A stretch of 54,381 nucleotides of DNA from Halioglobus japonicus (GTDB lineage: Bacteria > Pseudomonadota > Gammaproteobacteria > Pseudomonadales > Halieaceae): positions 104,261-158,641 of the forward strand of contig CACSIL010000053.1 in assembly GCA_902705825.1 (NCBI GenBank), in the 5' to 3' direction. Positions 24,885 to 33,665 of the stretch are shown piece by piece (the first letter of the stretch is position 1; each line of letters opens with the position of its first letter). Below the pieces are notes generated by a model. The model was given only the letters and a program-made list of their open reading frames with translations. It did no database searches and was not told the DNA's origin. A program made the translations under genes and the position numbers.

Positions 24885-25484
24885 CTATTTCGCCACCGCG
24901 CACACCAGTTTAGTACCAAACCAATCAATGCTCGCCTGCCCCTGGTGTTCCCAGTACTCTACACCGTCGCTGGTATAACGGGCACCGGAGCCGCTGCGGG
25001 CTATGAATGCAATGATCTGGTCCTGTCCCCTTGTGAGCACCACCGCGGGGGGTGAGGTGTCGTTGTAGAACGCAGCAAAAAATGGCGCCTGTTCGCTGTC
25101 GCCGCAGTCAAGGCTGATCGCGACAGGGGCGCTCAATTGGCCGGATGCTATCTGCAGTTCGATGATTCTTGTTTGGTAGGCGGTAGATACGCATTGCAGT
25201 ACATCATCGGCTTTCCAACAGTCATCACGCCCTTTTATCCAGCCTCGCTGTTGCGCTTTTGTCTGTGGCACGCCATCCGGTGGCAGCGCCTCAAGCGCCG
25301 TGTGATAGGCGCTGGTCAGTTCGCGGTCGAGCTGGGCAAGCCCGTCATCGGTGCACACTAAGGTTTGCACCTGCCCTTCGGCCTCTGCGCAGTCGAAGGC
25401 CGGTTCGCGGGTGTGTGCGGCTGGGGCACTCAGTAACGCGGCCGCGACAATGCAGCAGCGCTGCAACTGTCGCGGCCACTTCAT
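24885..25484 (-). CDS. LprI-like / MliC-like two-domain exported protein
   Basis: A 199-aa exported protein with a signal peptide (cleavage near AAHT-REP). The first domain, FDCAEAEGQVQTLVCTDDGLAQLDRELTS style, is the DUF1311/LprI type with paired Cys. The second, from about residue 120, resembles MliC/PliC lysozyme inhibitors: LDCGDSEQAPFFAAFYN, VVLTRGQDQIIAFIARSGSGARYTSDG and a closing LVCAVAK with a Cys pair. It may inhibit C-type lysozymes in the periplasm. The ATG at 25484 is preferred to a TTG 7 codons earlier. Confidence 0.78.
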   Translation of the reverse strand: MKWPRQLQRCCIVAAALLSAPAAHTREPAFDCAEAEGQVQTLVCTDDGLAQLDRELTSAYHTALEALPPDGVPQTKAQQRGWIKGRDDCWKADDVLQCVSTAYQTRIIELQIASGQLSAPVAISLDCGDSEQAPFFAAFYNDTSPPAVVLTRGQDQIIAFIARSGSGARYTSDGVEYWEHQGQASIDWFGTKLVCAVAK

Positions 25485-25526
25485 GCGTAGAATCACAGTG
25501 TTCAATCTGTAGCCTCCCGCGTTGCC

Positions 25527-26786
25527 CTATGACCTGCCCATTAAATCCCGGGCAATGGCGACGATCTGCATTTCATCAGTGCCCGCGTAAATTTGCAGGA
25601 TTTTCGCATCGCGCATCAGTTGCTCCACGCGGGTCTCGCGCATATAACCGGCGCCGCCAAAAACCTGCACAGCCTCGGTGGTGACTTCCATCGCGGCCTG
25701 CGCGGCGTACAACTTCATCGCAGAACCCTCAGCGAAGGAAAAGTCCTTGCCGGCAGCTTTCGTTTCGATAAAACGAAACACCATGTTCTCCAGATTCAGG
25801 CGCGCCACTTCCATTTTTGCCAGCTTCAATTGGATCAGTTGGTAGTTGCCGATTGGTTCGCCGAACTGTACCCGTGTTTTGGCGTATTCCAGTGACATTT
25901 CCAGTGAACGTTCCACCAGGCCCAGCGCCATAGCAGCGACGCCTGAGCGCTCGGTGCTGAAAGTGGATTTTGCACCAGAACGGCCGTAACCATCCTCTGA
26001 TTCGCCCATCAAACGCTCGGGACCGGCCTTCACATCAGACAGGAAAAGCTCGCCGGTGGGGGATGCACCTATGCCCATCTTTTTGAAGGCCGGGCTCTGC
26101 TCCAGGCCGGGCATGCCGGAATCGAGGATGAAGGAGACAATCTTGCGGTCCGCCGGTTCAACGCCGGGTTCATCGAGGCGACAGATAAATACAATCGTGT
26201 CGGCGTGGGGGCCGTTGGTGATAAAGGTTTTATTGCCGTTAAGAATGTAGCCACCTTTACCGTCGCGGCGTGCCGTCGATTTCATCGCGCCAAAGGCATC
26301 CGATCCGGAATTGGGCTCAGTGATGGCCCAGGCACCGATTTTCTCCAGCGTCATTAGCTCGCCGGCGTATTTCTTTTTCTGTGCGAGGCTGCCCTTGGAC
26401 ATGATCGCACCGGCAGTGAGTCCGACCGACACGCCCATTGCGGTAATCAGGCCCTGACAGTGGCGGCTGATCTCAATGATTGGCAGTATGCCCATCGCGG
26501 CGGCATCCAGGGCTTCCGCAGACACGGGGCCGTCAGTCTCTTCAGCTTTTTTCTCTGGCTTTTCCACTTGCTCACCGCGGGCGATGGCTTCCTCGCGGGC
26601 AATCTGCTTGTCGAAATTGGCACGGGCCATCTCATCCATGCCAAAGGTTTTGAACAATTTGCGCAGAATGTCGTAGGGAGGCACGCCGTTGTATTCGATG
26701 TCGTCGATATTGGGCACGATTTCCTTTTCCACGAAATCGCGGACCATACCCCTGATCATTTGCTGTTGTTCTGTCCAGGCTATCAT
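25527..26786 (-). CDS. Acyl-CoA dehydrogenase
   Basis: A 419-aa FAD enzyme of the acyl-CoA dehydrogenase family: AWAITEPNSGSDAFG, TFITNGPHAD, RVQFGEPIGNYQLIQLKLA and QVFGGAGYMRETRVEQLMRDAKILQIY. It inserts C2=C3 in an acyl-CoA and passes electrons to ETF. Two oddities: residues 66-90 carry a charged insertion (EEAIARGEQVEKPEKKAEE), and the usual catalytic Glu (IYEGT) is Ala401 in IYAGTDEMQ. As in isovaleryl-CoA and long-chain enzymes, a Glu earlier in the chain (Glu279 in STERSGVAAMAL) would then be the base, suggesting branched or long-chain substrates. Confidence 0.92.
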   Translation of the reverse strand: MIAWTEQQQMIRGMVRDFVEKEIVPNIDDIEYNGVPPYDILRKLFKTFGMDEMARANFDKQIAREEAIARGEQVEKPEKKAEETDGPVSAEALDAAAMGILPIIEISRHCQGLITAMGVSVGLTAGAIMSKGSLAQKKKYAGELMTLEKIGAWAITEPNSGSDAFGAMKSTARRDGKGGYILNGNKTFITNGPHADTIVFICRLDEPGVEPADRKIVSFILDSGMPGLEQSPAFKKMGIGASPTGELFLSDVKAGPERLMGESEDGYGRSGAKSTFSTERSGVAAMALGLVERSLEMSLEYAKTRVQFGEPIGNYQLIQLKLAKMEVARLNLENMVFRFIETKAAGKDFSFAEGSAMKLYAAQAAMEVTTEAVQVFGGAGYMRETRVEQLMRDAKILQIYAGTDEMQIVAIARDLMGRS

Positions 26787-26862
26787 TGTGTCTGTTCCCT
26801 TATTGAGTTCATCGTTAAAGCGCGGCGCTGATTATTGCACGACAGCACGGGCAACCGAAAGC

Positions 26863-26884
26863 CACCAGTAAGGCACCAGTAAGG
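26863..26884. repeat. Tandem 11-bp direct repeat
   Basis: Two perfect copies of CACCAGTAAGG side by side in the gap between the divergent acyl-CoA dehydrogenase and TauD-type genes. This could be a regulator-binding array or a chance duplication. Confidence 0.5.
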
Positions 26885-26969
26885 CCGGGAGGATTGCGGC
26901 GGCGTTGAACACGCCTTAGACTCGTCCCGGTCGGGTATCGATCGCCCGAGAGTGCACAGGAGGTATTCC

Positions 26970-27839
26970 ATGATTGAAATTGTTCCCTCAGGCCAGGCTT
27001 GTGGCGCCACCGTCAAAGGCGTGGATCTGTCCGGGCCTTTGGATGACGCGACCATTCTTGCTGTGCGCGCTGCGTGGCTGGAACACCATGTTCTGGCGTT
27101 CCCGGATCAGCAGCTGTCCCGCGCTGACCTGGAGCGCTTGGTACTGTCTTTCGGTGCGTTTGGCAGCGAGCCCTTCTTCCTGCCGATGGAAGGCAGTGAG
27201 CATATCGTGGCGCTGACCCGAAAGGCGGATGAAAAAGCCCCGCTGTTCGCCGAGAACTGGCACTCTGACTGGAGTTTTCTGGAAGAGCCGCCCATTGGCA
27301 CCTGCCTCTACAGCCTGGTGATACCACCAGTTGGCGGCAATACCGGGTTTGCCAACCAGCAAAAGGCGTTGGCGGAAATGCCCCCGGCCCTGCGCGCGAG
27401 GATTGAGGGGCGCATTGCCCTGCACTCTGCCGGCGCAGCTTACGCGCCGGACGGAATGTATGGGGAGAAAGACAAGGAGGCTGGCCGCAGTATGGCAATT
27501 CACTTCTCGGAGGACGCCCGGCAGGTGCAGAAGCACCCGTTTATCCAGCGTCACCCGGAAAGCGGCCGGGAGACCCTGCTCAGCAGTCTCGGCTATATTA
27601 TGGGTGTAGAAGGTATGGCCGACGATGAGGCACTGCAGCTGCTGCTGGAGCTGTATGAATGGCAGACGCGTGAGGAGTTTCAGTACACCCACATCTGGCA
27701 GGAGAATATGTTTGTGCTGTGGGATAATCGCAGCGTATTGCACCGCGCCTATGGCGGCTATGACGGCTATGACAGAATTCTGCACCGGGTTACCGTTGCA
27801 GCGGATACCGACAAGTTCATCACACCACAGGCCGCATAA
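26970..27839 (+). CDS. TauD/TfdA-type 2-oxoglutarate dioxygenase
   Basis: A 289-aa dioxygenase. The iron triad is His98-x-Asp100 (NWHSDWSF) and His258 (LWDNRSVLHRA); Arg269 or Arg273 in DRILHRV holds 2-oxoglutarate. The ATG at 26970 follows AGGAGG at 26958-26963. The family oxidises taurine, aryloxyacids or other small acids, releasing the group by hydroxylation. No transporter for such a substrate is next to it, so the exact substrate is open. It is transcribed alone, divergent from the acyl-CoA dehydrogenase. Confidence 0.9.
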   Translation: MIEIVPSGQACGATVKGVDLSGPLDDATILAVRAAWLEHHVLAFPDQQLSRADLERLVLSFGAFGSEPFFLPMEGSEHIVALTRKADEKAPLFAENWHSDWSFLEEPPIGTCLYSLVIPPVGGNTGFANQQKALAEMPPALRARIEGRIALHSAGAAYAPDGMYGEKDKEAGRSMAIHFSEDARQVQKHPFIQRHPESGRETLLSSLGYIMGVEGMADDEALQLLLELYEWQTREEFQYTHIWQENMFVLWDNRSVLHRAYGGYDGYDRILHRVTVAADTDKFITPQAA

Positions 27840-27947
27840 TTGATGCCGCAGGTTTCCAGCCTGCGTGACCCGGTCGTAAAGTTTTGCGATACTGGTCGGC
27901 GCTGAATTTACGCAACGATCAACCACATAAATCAGGATGCAAAGACT

Positions 27948-28541
27948 ATGACAACTCGCATGCTTTCCATATTGGCCACGACGCTGGTAGCTACCCTTGC
28001 AGGCTGTGCCGCCACCGATCCAATGACGGGTTCAACCCGTAATGAGCTGATATCTGTACAGTACGGCAGGGTAGAGAATATTCAGAAAGTCGATATGTCG
28101 CCGGATTATGGTGCGGGCTCAGTGATAGGTGGTGCACTTGGGCTGCTGGCAACAATGGGTCACTCGGGTGCCTCACAAGTGGGCGGTGCTGCAGTGGGCG
28201 CTGGATTGGGCGCTATTGTGGCGAAAGAGACCGCGGGCACGGGTGAGAGGTTTACCGTTCGCCTGGTGAACAATAATACCGTGGATATCATCACTGAAAA
28301 CCAGGATATCCGGCTCGGCGATTGTGTTTCCGTTGAACAGGGCAAGCATGCAAATATCCGGCGGGTATCTCCGGTGATGTGTACCACCCCGGCATCACAC
28401 CCGGCTTATGGCGCCATGAATGCCGCCAACGTGCAGGAATCTCAGGAGTGCCAGGAGGTGAAGCGCGAACTGTTGAACGCCACTACCGAACAGGCGACAG
28501 CGATAGCCTATAAAAAAATGCGTGCTTTCTGTGAGAGCTAG
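27948..28541 (+). CDS. Glycine-zipper lipoprotein
   Basis: A 197-aa lipoprotein: signal MTTRMLSILATTLVATLAGC with the lipobox LAGC (Cys20). A glycine-zipper stretch follows (GAGSVIGGALGLLATMGHSGASQVGGAAVGAGLGAIV, about residues 56-90) as in SlyB/Pcp outer-membrane proteins, then a beta domain and a Cys-bearing tail. It is probably anchored in the outer membrane. A 26-bp perfect palindrome lies 30 bp after its stop. Confidence 0.85.
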   Translation: MTTRMLSILATTLVATLAGCAATDPMTGSTRNELISVQYGRVENIQKVDMSPDYGAGSVIGGALGLLATMGHSGASQVGGAAVGAGLGAIVAKETAGTGERFTVRLVNNNTVDIITENQDIRLGDCVSVEQGKHANIRRVSPVMCTTPASHPAYGAMNAANVQESQECQEVKRELLNATTEQATAIAYKKMRAFCES

Positions 28542-28571
28542 CCCCGGCGTCAGCTGATCTAGCAGCGCCTG

Positions 28572-28597
28572 CCACTTCCAGCCATGGCTGGAAGTGG
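28572..28597. repeat. 26-bp perfect palindrome (probable stem-loop)
   Basis: The 13-bp half CCACTTCCAGCCA is followed by its exact reverse complement. It lies between the lipoprotein stop (28541) and ppnN (28665). As RNA it forms a strong stem with a small loop, but no T-run follows, so it is a hairpin that may stop or stabilise transcripts rather than a standard intrinsic terminator. Confidence 0.7.
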
Positions 28598-28664
28598 TGC
28601 GACCTGGGCTGCGATGCGACTCCGCCCTTGAAACCAATGTGTACACAGGCGCTCGATCTCGCTT

Positions 28665-30029
28665 ATGGAAAAAATTGCCCACGCCATTGTCAATCCGCTG
28701 AAGTCGCTGAATCTGCTGTCCGGGGAAGAGATCGACGGGCTGACCCGCAGTGATGGTGATCTGTTCGCTTTGTTCCGGCACTGCGCGCTGGCTATCCTGA
28801 ATACGGATAGTGAGAAGGATGACGTAGCAGAGATTTGCGCCGACTATTCCGATTTTGACATCCGCCTGATTCCGCAACCGCGGGGTCTCAAGCTGGAGCT
28901 GTTCAACGCACCGCCACACTCCTTTGTAGATGGCAAGATGATCCGCGGAATTCAGGAGCACCTGTTCTCTGCTCTGCGCGATATTGTCTATACCGACTTA
29001 AAGATCACCGGCCCCCAGACTCAACCGCTGACGTCCTCGCAAACCACCAATATGGTGTTTCGCATCCTGCGCAATGCCGGAGTCGTGCGGCCCGATCAGC
29101 CGCCGCAAATGGTCGTCTGCTGGGGAGGGCACTCGATTCCCCGCGAAGAATATGATTACGCCAAGGGCGTCGGTTACCAGTTGGGGTTGCGCGGGTTGGA
29201 TATTGTCACCGGCTGCGGCATAGGGGCTATGAAAGGACCTATGAAAGGAGCGGCTGTTGGCCATGCCAAGCAGCAGATCAAGACGGGCCGTTATATCGGC
29301 ATCAGCGAACCGGGTATCATCGCCTCTGAGTCACCCAACGCCATCGTCAATGAGCTGGTCATCATGCCCGATATCGAGCAGCGGCTTGAGGCTTTTGTGC
29401 GGCTCGCCCACACGATCATCGTATTCCCGGGGGGCGTGGGTACGGTAGAGGAAATTCTTTACCTGTTGAGTCTGTTGATGCACCCCGATAATAGTGAGGC
29501 TATCCCGCTGGTACTGGCGGGGCCGCAGTCCTGTCGGGAGTATTTCCAGGAACTGGAGCGCTTTCTGGTGGGTTGTCTGGGAGAGGAAGTCAGGAACCAC
29601 TATCGAGTGATCATCGGTGCACCAGATGAAGTCGGTCGCGTTGTCAGAGCCGCTACAGAAGGCGTGCATGCGCTTCGCCGCCGCGCGTCACAAGCGTATT
29701 ACTTCAATTGGGAGTTACACATTCCGCCCGATTTACAGGTGCCCTTCATTCCCACGCACGAGGCGATGGCCGCGCTGGAGTTGCGTGCTGATATGCCCAA
29801 ATACACGCTTGCCAGTAACCTGCGTTGCATTTTTTCCGGTTTGGTCTCAGGCAATGTGAAAGCGTTTGGCATTGAACAGGTCCGCCTGCATGGCCCCTAT
29901 AAACTCTCCGGTGATCCAGTTTTTTTGGCCAGCATGGACAGGTTGCTGAAGGTACTGGTGCGAGAGAAGCGCATGAAGTTAGTGGCGCAGGCCAATGATT
30001 ACCAGCCCTGTTATCAGTTGGCCGACTGA
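28665..30029 (+). CDS. ppnN: Nucleotide 5'-monophosphate nucleosidase PpnN (YgdH)
   Basis: A 454-aa LOG-family enzyme matching E. coli YgdH/PpnN from end to end, with an N-terminal domain (LLSGEEIDGLTRSDGDLFALFRHCALAIL) and a C-terminal extension beyond the core. The LOG core carries GCGIGAMKGPMKGAAVGHA and the catalytic PGGVGTVEEILYLLS. It cleaves purine and pyrimidine monophosphates to base and ribose-5-phosphate, and in E. coli it is activated by (p)ppGpp. Its 3' end overlaps the convergent CBU_0592-type gene by 16 nt. Confidence 0.93.
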   Translation: MEKIAHAIVNPLKSLNLLSGEEIDGLTRSDGDLFALFRHCALAILNTDSEKDDVAEICADYSDFDIRLIPQPRGLKLELFNAPPHSFVDGKMIRGIQEHLFSALRDIVYTDLKITGPQTQPLTSSQTTNMVFRILRNAGVVRPDQPPQMVVCWGGHSIPREEYDYAKGVGYQLGLRGLDIVTGCGIGAMKGPMKGAAVGHAKQQIKTGRYIGISEPGIIASESPNAIVNELVIMPDIEQRLEAFVRLAHTIIVFPGGVGTVEEILYLLSLLMHPDNSEAIPLVLAGPQSCREYFQELERFLVGCLGEEVRNHYRVIIGAPDEVGRVVRAATEGVHALRRRASQAYYFNWELHIPPDLQVPFIPTHEAMAALELRADMPKYTLASNLRCIFSGLVSGNVKAFGIEQVRLHGPYKLSGDPVFLASMDRLLKVLVREKRMKLVAQANDYQPCYQLAD

Positions 30030-30283
30030 TTGGCAGGGATCTGGCGGCGCAGGTATTTCCAGAGTCCAATCAGGGAGGCCGTTATCCAGAATATTTCAAT
30101 TACAAAGCTCGCCAGATTGAAATGGAAACACAGGCTGAACAGCAGCAGGATGGCCCCGGCCAGATTGAGCATATTGTAGCTCAGTCCCTTCGGGTCGGTG
30201 CGGTCCAGTTGCAACAGGAAGTAGGCCAGCACAACGAGTACCGTACCTAACATACCAATGGCGTCTATGATCCATGTATCCAT
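30014..30283 (-). CDS. CBU_0592-type small membrane protein
   Basis: An 89-aa membrane protein with three predicted helices: WIIDAIGMLGTVLVVLAYFLL, LSYNMLNLAGAILLLFSLCF and LASFVIEIFWITASLIGLW. The ATG at 30283 follows AGGGA and begins the first helix cleanly. It fits the CBU_0592 family, also described in PQ-loop-like terms. No function is known. Confidence 0.75.
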   Translation of the reverse strand: MDTWIIDAIGMLGTVLVVLAYFLLQLDRTDPKGLSYNMLNLAGAILLLFSLCFHFNLASFVIEIFWITASLIGLWKYLRRQIPANQSAN

Positions 30284-30361
30284 GGTTTTTTCCCTGCGTG
30301 TAATGATCGATGACATTTGAGGCTATCACAATTTCGTACAATTACAGTTTGGACAGGTCGT

Positions 30362-31630
30362 ATGCGCTTGGAAAATGATCTCGCACAATACGATGTGGTT
30401 ATTCTGGGTGCAGGTGCGGCCGGGTTGTTCTGCGCCGCGGTGGCCGGCGCTCGCGGGCGCCGTGTGCTGGTGCTGGAAAAAGCCAATAAGGTCGGCAAGA
30501 AGATACTGATGTCCGGCGGTGGGCGCTGTAACTTCACCAACTACTTTGTCAGCGCCGACAATTTCATTTGCGGCAACCCGCATTTCAGTAAATCTGCATT
30601 GAGTCGTTATACACAGTGGGATTTTATCGCGCTGGTAGAGGCCTATGGCATAGCGTATGAAGAGCGCAAGCACGGACAGCTGTTCTGCACGAATTCCGCT
30701 GCAGACATCCTGTCCATGCTGCTGGATGAATGCAAAAAACACGGGGTCACAATAGTGACGCACTGTGATGTTCGGGGCGTAGAGTCGGTCTCTCCCCGTG
30801 CCGGGCAGGGCAGTGCGGGGAGCGAGTCCGAAGCCCGCTTTCGCGTCGCCTACGCGCACCAGGCAGTGGGTGATGGCGCTCTGTGTTACGTCCACTGTCA
30901 GTCGCTTGTTGTGGCCACTGGTGCACTGTCTATTCCCACACTCGGCGGCAGTGGTCTGGGATATGAGATTGCGTCACAGTTTGCGCTCCCGCTGACCGAG
31001 CGCCGCGCAGGGCTGGTGCCCTTTATGTTCAGCGATGCTATGAAGTCGCTGTGTGAGCGACTGTCGGGGGTGGCGTTGGAGGTCGAAGTGACTTGCGCGG
31101 GGCACGCCTTCACAGAGAATATGTTGTTTACCCATCGCGGCCTCAGCGGCCCGGTGATCCTGCAAATTTCCAATTACTGGCACCCGGGTGATGCGGTGGC
31201 AGTGAACTTGCTGCCTGAGCTGGATTGCAGCGAATGGTTGCTGCAGGCCAAACGCGAACACGGCAATATTTTGTTGCGCACGCTACTGCATCGACAACTG
31301 CCGAAGGCACTGGTGTCCGAACTGCAAGCTCTATGGTGGCAACAGGACGATGCGCGCAAGCTGGCCGACTTCAGCGACAAGCGTCTGCGGGAACTGGCGG
31401 GCCTACTTAATGGCTGGCAACTCAAGCCTTCGGGTACGGAAGGCTATCGCACAGCGGAGGTGACGCTGGGCGGTGTCGACACCGCTGCGATCAGTTCGAA
31501 GACGATGGCCGCGAAATCCTGCGATGGCCTGTATTTTGTCGGTGAGGTTCTGGATGTGAGTGGTCATCTGGGAGGATACAACTTTCAGTGGGCATGGTCC
31601 TCGGCATTCAGTGCGGGGCAGGTGGTCTAG
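30362..31630 (+). CDS. BaiN/RdsA-family NAD(P)/FAD-dependent oxidoreductase
   Basis: A 422-aa flavoprotein of the HI0933/YhiN (BaiN/RdsA) family. The dinucleotide fold is VVILGAGAAGLFCAAVAGARG, followed by VLEKANKVGKKILMSGGGRCNFTN and a C-terminal FVGEVLDVSGHLGGYNFQWAWSSAFSAG. It binds FAD, with NAD(P)H as a possible partner. The family's roles are mostly unassigned. The ATG at 30362 has GGACAGG upstream. A longer TTG start would overlap the divergent promoter region. Confidence 0.9.
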   Translation: MRLENDLAQYDVVILGAGAAGLFCAAVAGARGRRVLVLEKANKVGKKILMSGGGRCNFTNYFVSADNFICGNPHFSKSALSRYTQWDFIALVEAYGIAYEERKHGQLFCTNSAADILSMLLDECKKHGVTIVTHCDVRGVESVSPRAGQGSAGSESEARFRVAYAHQAVGDGALCYVHCQSLVVATGALSIPTLGGSGLGYEIASQFALPLTERRAGLVPFMFSDAMKSLCERLSGVALEVEVTCAGHAFTENMLFTHRGLSGPVILQISNYWHPGDAVAVNLLPELDCSEWLLQAKREHGNILLRTLLHRQLPKALVSELQALWWQQDDARKLADFSDKRLRELAGLLNGWQLKPSGTEGYRTAEVTLGGVDTAAISSKTMAAKSCDGLYFVGEVLDVSGHLGGYNFQWAWSSAFSAGQVV

Positions 31631-31756
31631 TGCGCTCTGCGGCAGTTGGCTTTGTGCCTGTTGCTCGGGATATACTCAGTCGGCAAGTGCAGTTGTGGGT
31701 CGGCCGCAGCTGTTAATCTCATACAGCTACTACAGTACTTCAAGAAGGAGAGAAAC

Positions 31757-32044
31757 ATGGCAAGTGAAGGTTACCATGAGCCTATCGACGAGCTTAGCGA
31801 CGAAACGCGCGACATGCATCGGGCCATCGTATCGCTGATGGAAGAGCTAGAGGCCGTTGATTGGTATAACCAGCGTGTGGACGCGTGCAAGGACAGTGAG
31901 CTGAAGGCAATACTTGCTCACAATCGCGATGAAGAGAAAGAGCATGCTGCAATGGTTCTGGAGTGGATCAGACGAAAAGATCCCACTATGGATAAAGAAA
32001 TGAAAGACTACCTGTTTACCGAGAAGAAAATTGCTCACGAGTAA
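31757..32044 (+). CDS. Encapsulated-ferritin (EncFtn)-like protein without targeting peptide
   Basis: A 95-aa protein closely resembling encapsulated ferritin-like proteins such as that of Rhodospirillum rubrum: HRAIVSLMEELEAVDWYNQR and AILAHNRDEEKEHAAMVLEW. Expected ferroxidase ligands are present: Glu30, Glu60 and His63, with Tyr37. These proteins form an annular decamer that oxidises Fe(II). The chain ends at LFTEKKIAHE, with no C-terminal encapsulation peptide, and no encapsulin shell gene is within the window. GGAG precedes the ATG at 31757. It may act free in the cytosol, or be packed by a shell encoded elsewhere. Confidence 0.92.
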   Translation: MASEGYHEPIDELSDETRDMHRAIVSLMEELEAVDWYNQRVDACKDSELKAILAHNRDEEKEHAAMVLEWIRRKDPTMDKEMKDYLFTEKKIAHE

Positions 32045-32165
32045 ATAGCGCCAGCCTACAGATTTCAACTCGGCACATTACTCTGGTTTAGTCCTGGCGT
32101 GAGCGCTGCATCGGGCAGTGCTTGCGCCAGTTTCGATCGTATACACGTTATCCGAGGCAGCCGGA

Positions 32166-33548
32166 ATGCTCAGCAGACTGATGCAAGTTTGGAACGAACT
32201 GCGCGGTAGTTACTGGTTTATTCCGTCTGTTATGGCATTGAGCGCTGTCCTGTGCGCTCTTTTTCTTACCCAGAATCGCTGGGTGCTTGAACTCTCGTTT
32301 TTCAACGATTCACACTGGTTGTATAAAAGCACGCCCGAAGCGGCGCGCGAAGTGCTCTCCGTCATCGCCGGGTCAATGATCACGGTGGCCAGCGTCACCT
32401 TTTCAATAACGATTGCAGCTGTCGCCTACGCCACCTCCCAGTTTGGTCCGCGCCTGCTGACGAACTTTATGTCCGATAGAGGAAACCAGTGGACGCTGGG
32501 GACTTTCATCTCGACGTTTTTATACTGTCTTATGGTGCTCAGGACGCTCACCGGCTCAGACTCTGATTCCGGCAGCGTGGATTTTGTGCCGCAGGTTGCG
32601 GTCGCGGGCAGTGTGCTGTTTGGTGTCGCAAGTATTGGTGTTCTGATTTACTTTATCCATCATGTTCCGGCATCGATTCACGCATCCAATGTTATCGCCG
32701 AGGTGGGACAGCAGTTGCTGGACAGTCTGGATGCGCTTTATTCCCGCGCCGAGCAGGGGCTGGAACTGCCTTCCGGCGAGCCGGTTTCAGAGGTCCATTT
32801 TGATCTGCGAAACTCGCAAGCCCTGCACGCAAGTTTTGATGGATTTGTACAGTTTGTCGATCATCCCACCCTGATGACGCTGGCCGATGAGCTCGACAGC
32901 GCCATTGTGCTGGATGTGCGCCCCGGTGATTATGTGAGCAAGCGCAGCTGTCTTGGTTGGGTTCTGTGTACAACATCACTGGAGCCTGAAGTGGAGGCGC
33001 GTTTTGAAGGTGCATTTCTGTACGGGTTAAAACGCACTGCAGCGCAGGACGTCATGTTCCTGGCACAGGAGCTGATTGAAATTGCCGCGCGCGCTCTCTC
33101 GCCGGGGGTCAATGATCCGTTTACCGCTATGAATTGCCTGGATTGGCTGGGCAGTTCACTGGGCGTGGTGGCCACCAAGAAATCTGTAGACGGCCATCAC
33201 TATGACAGCGAAGGGCGGCTGCGGCTCATCGCGAAATATATTTCCCGGGAACTGTTCATAAACAATAATCTGAGCAGGGTTCGCGTCTATGCAGCGACAG
33301 ACCGAAATGCCGCGTTGCATTTTTGCGCTGTGCTGGGGCGAGTGCTGCTACTGCCGGTAGACGAGGATATTCGGGGAATGTTGCTGCGCCAAGCCTCTGA
33401 ACTTATTGAATGTGCCAAAGAGTCGCTCTGCGATCTGGATGTGGAAGAGCTGAAAGCGCGGTACGGTATTCTGGCCAGTATTGCCGCGGACAGCCGGGAA
33501 AACTATAGCATGGTCCATGAGCATGACTGGCTTGGCGGTAGTGGTTGA
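32166..33548 (+). CDS. DUF2254 family membrane protein
   Basis: A 460-aa protein with four N-terminal membrane helices (around residues 18-40, 60-95, 105-130 and 145-170) and a cytosolic C-terminal domain of about 280 residues; ASVTFSITIAAVAYATSQFGPRLLTNFMSDRGNQ is the family hallmark (DUF2254). The ATG at 32166 lies behind GAGG. The function of DUF2254 is unknown. It lies 121 bp after the ferritin-like gene and could share its promoter. Confidence 0.85.
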   Translation: MLSRLMQVWNELRGSYWFIPSVMALSAVLCALFLTQNRWVLELSFFNDSHWLYKSTPEAAREVLSVIAGSMITVASVTFSITIAAVAYATSQFGPRLLTNFMSDRGNQWTLGTFISTFLYCLMVLRTLTGSDSDSGSVDFVPQVAVAGSVLFGVASIGVLIYFIHHVPASIHASNVIAEVGQQLLDSLDALYSRAEQGLELPSGEPVSEVHFDLRNSQALHASFDGFVQFVDHPTLMTLADELDSAIVLDVRPGDYVSKRSCLGWVLCTTSLEPEVEARFEGAFLYGLKRTAAQDVMFLAQELIEIAARALSPGVNDPFTAMNCLDWLGSSLGVVATKKSVDGHHYDSEGRLRLIAKYISRELFINNNLSRVRVYAATDRNAALHFCAVLGRVLLLPVDEDIRGMLLRQASELIECAKESLCDLDVEELKARYGILASIAADSRENYSMVHEHDWLGGSG

Positions 33549-33665
33549 TCAACCTGAACCGGTGCGACGCAATTAATCTGCTGGCCTGTGCGGGCAATGT
33601 GCGGGAGAATCACCACATTCTCATTGCCTGACTACCCTGCCCGTGCGCCGGACATCACTCCATCT

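Noticed and set aside
25758..25778. Inverted repeat TTTCGTTT-CGATA-AAACGAAA inside the acyl-CoA dehydrogenase gene
   Set aside because: It lies in conserved coding sequence (FRFIETKAAG); there is no second copy and no sign of regulation.
26988..27926. A 312-codon antisense frame over the TauD-type gene
   Set aside because: The dioxygenase on the other strand has all catalytic residues; the antisense protein has none.
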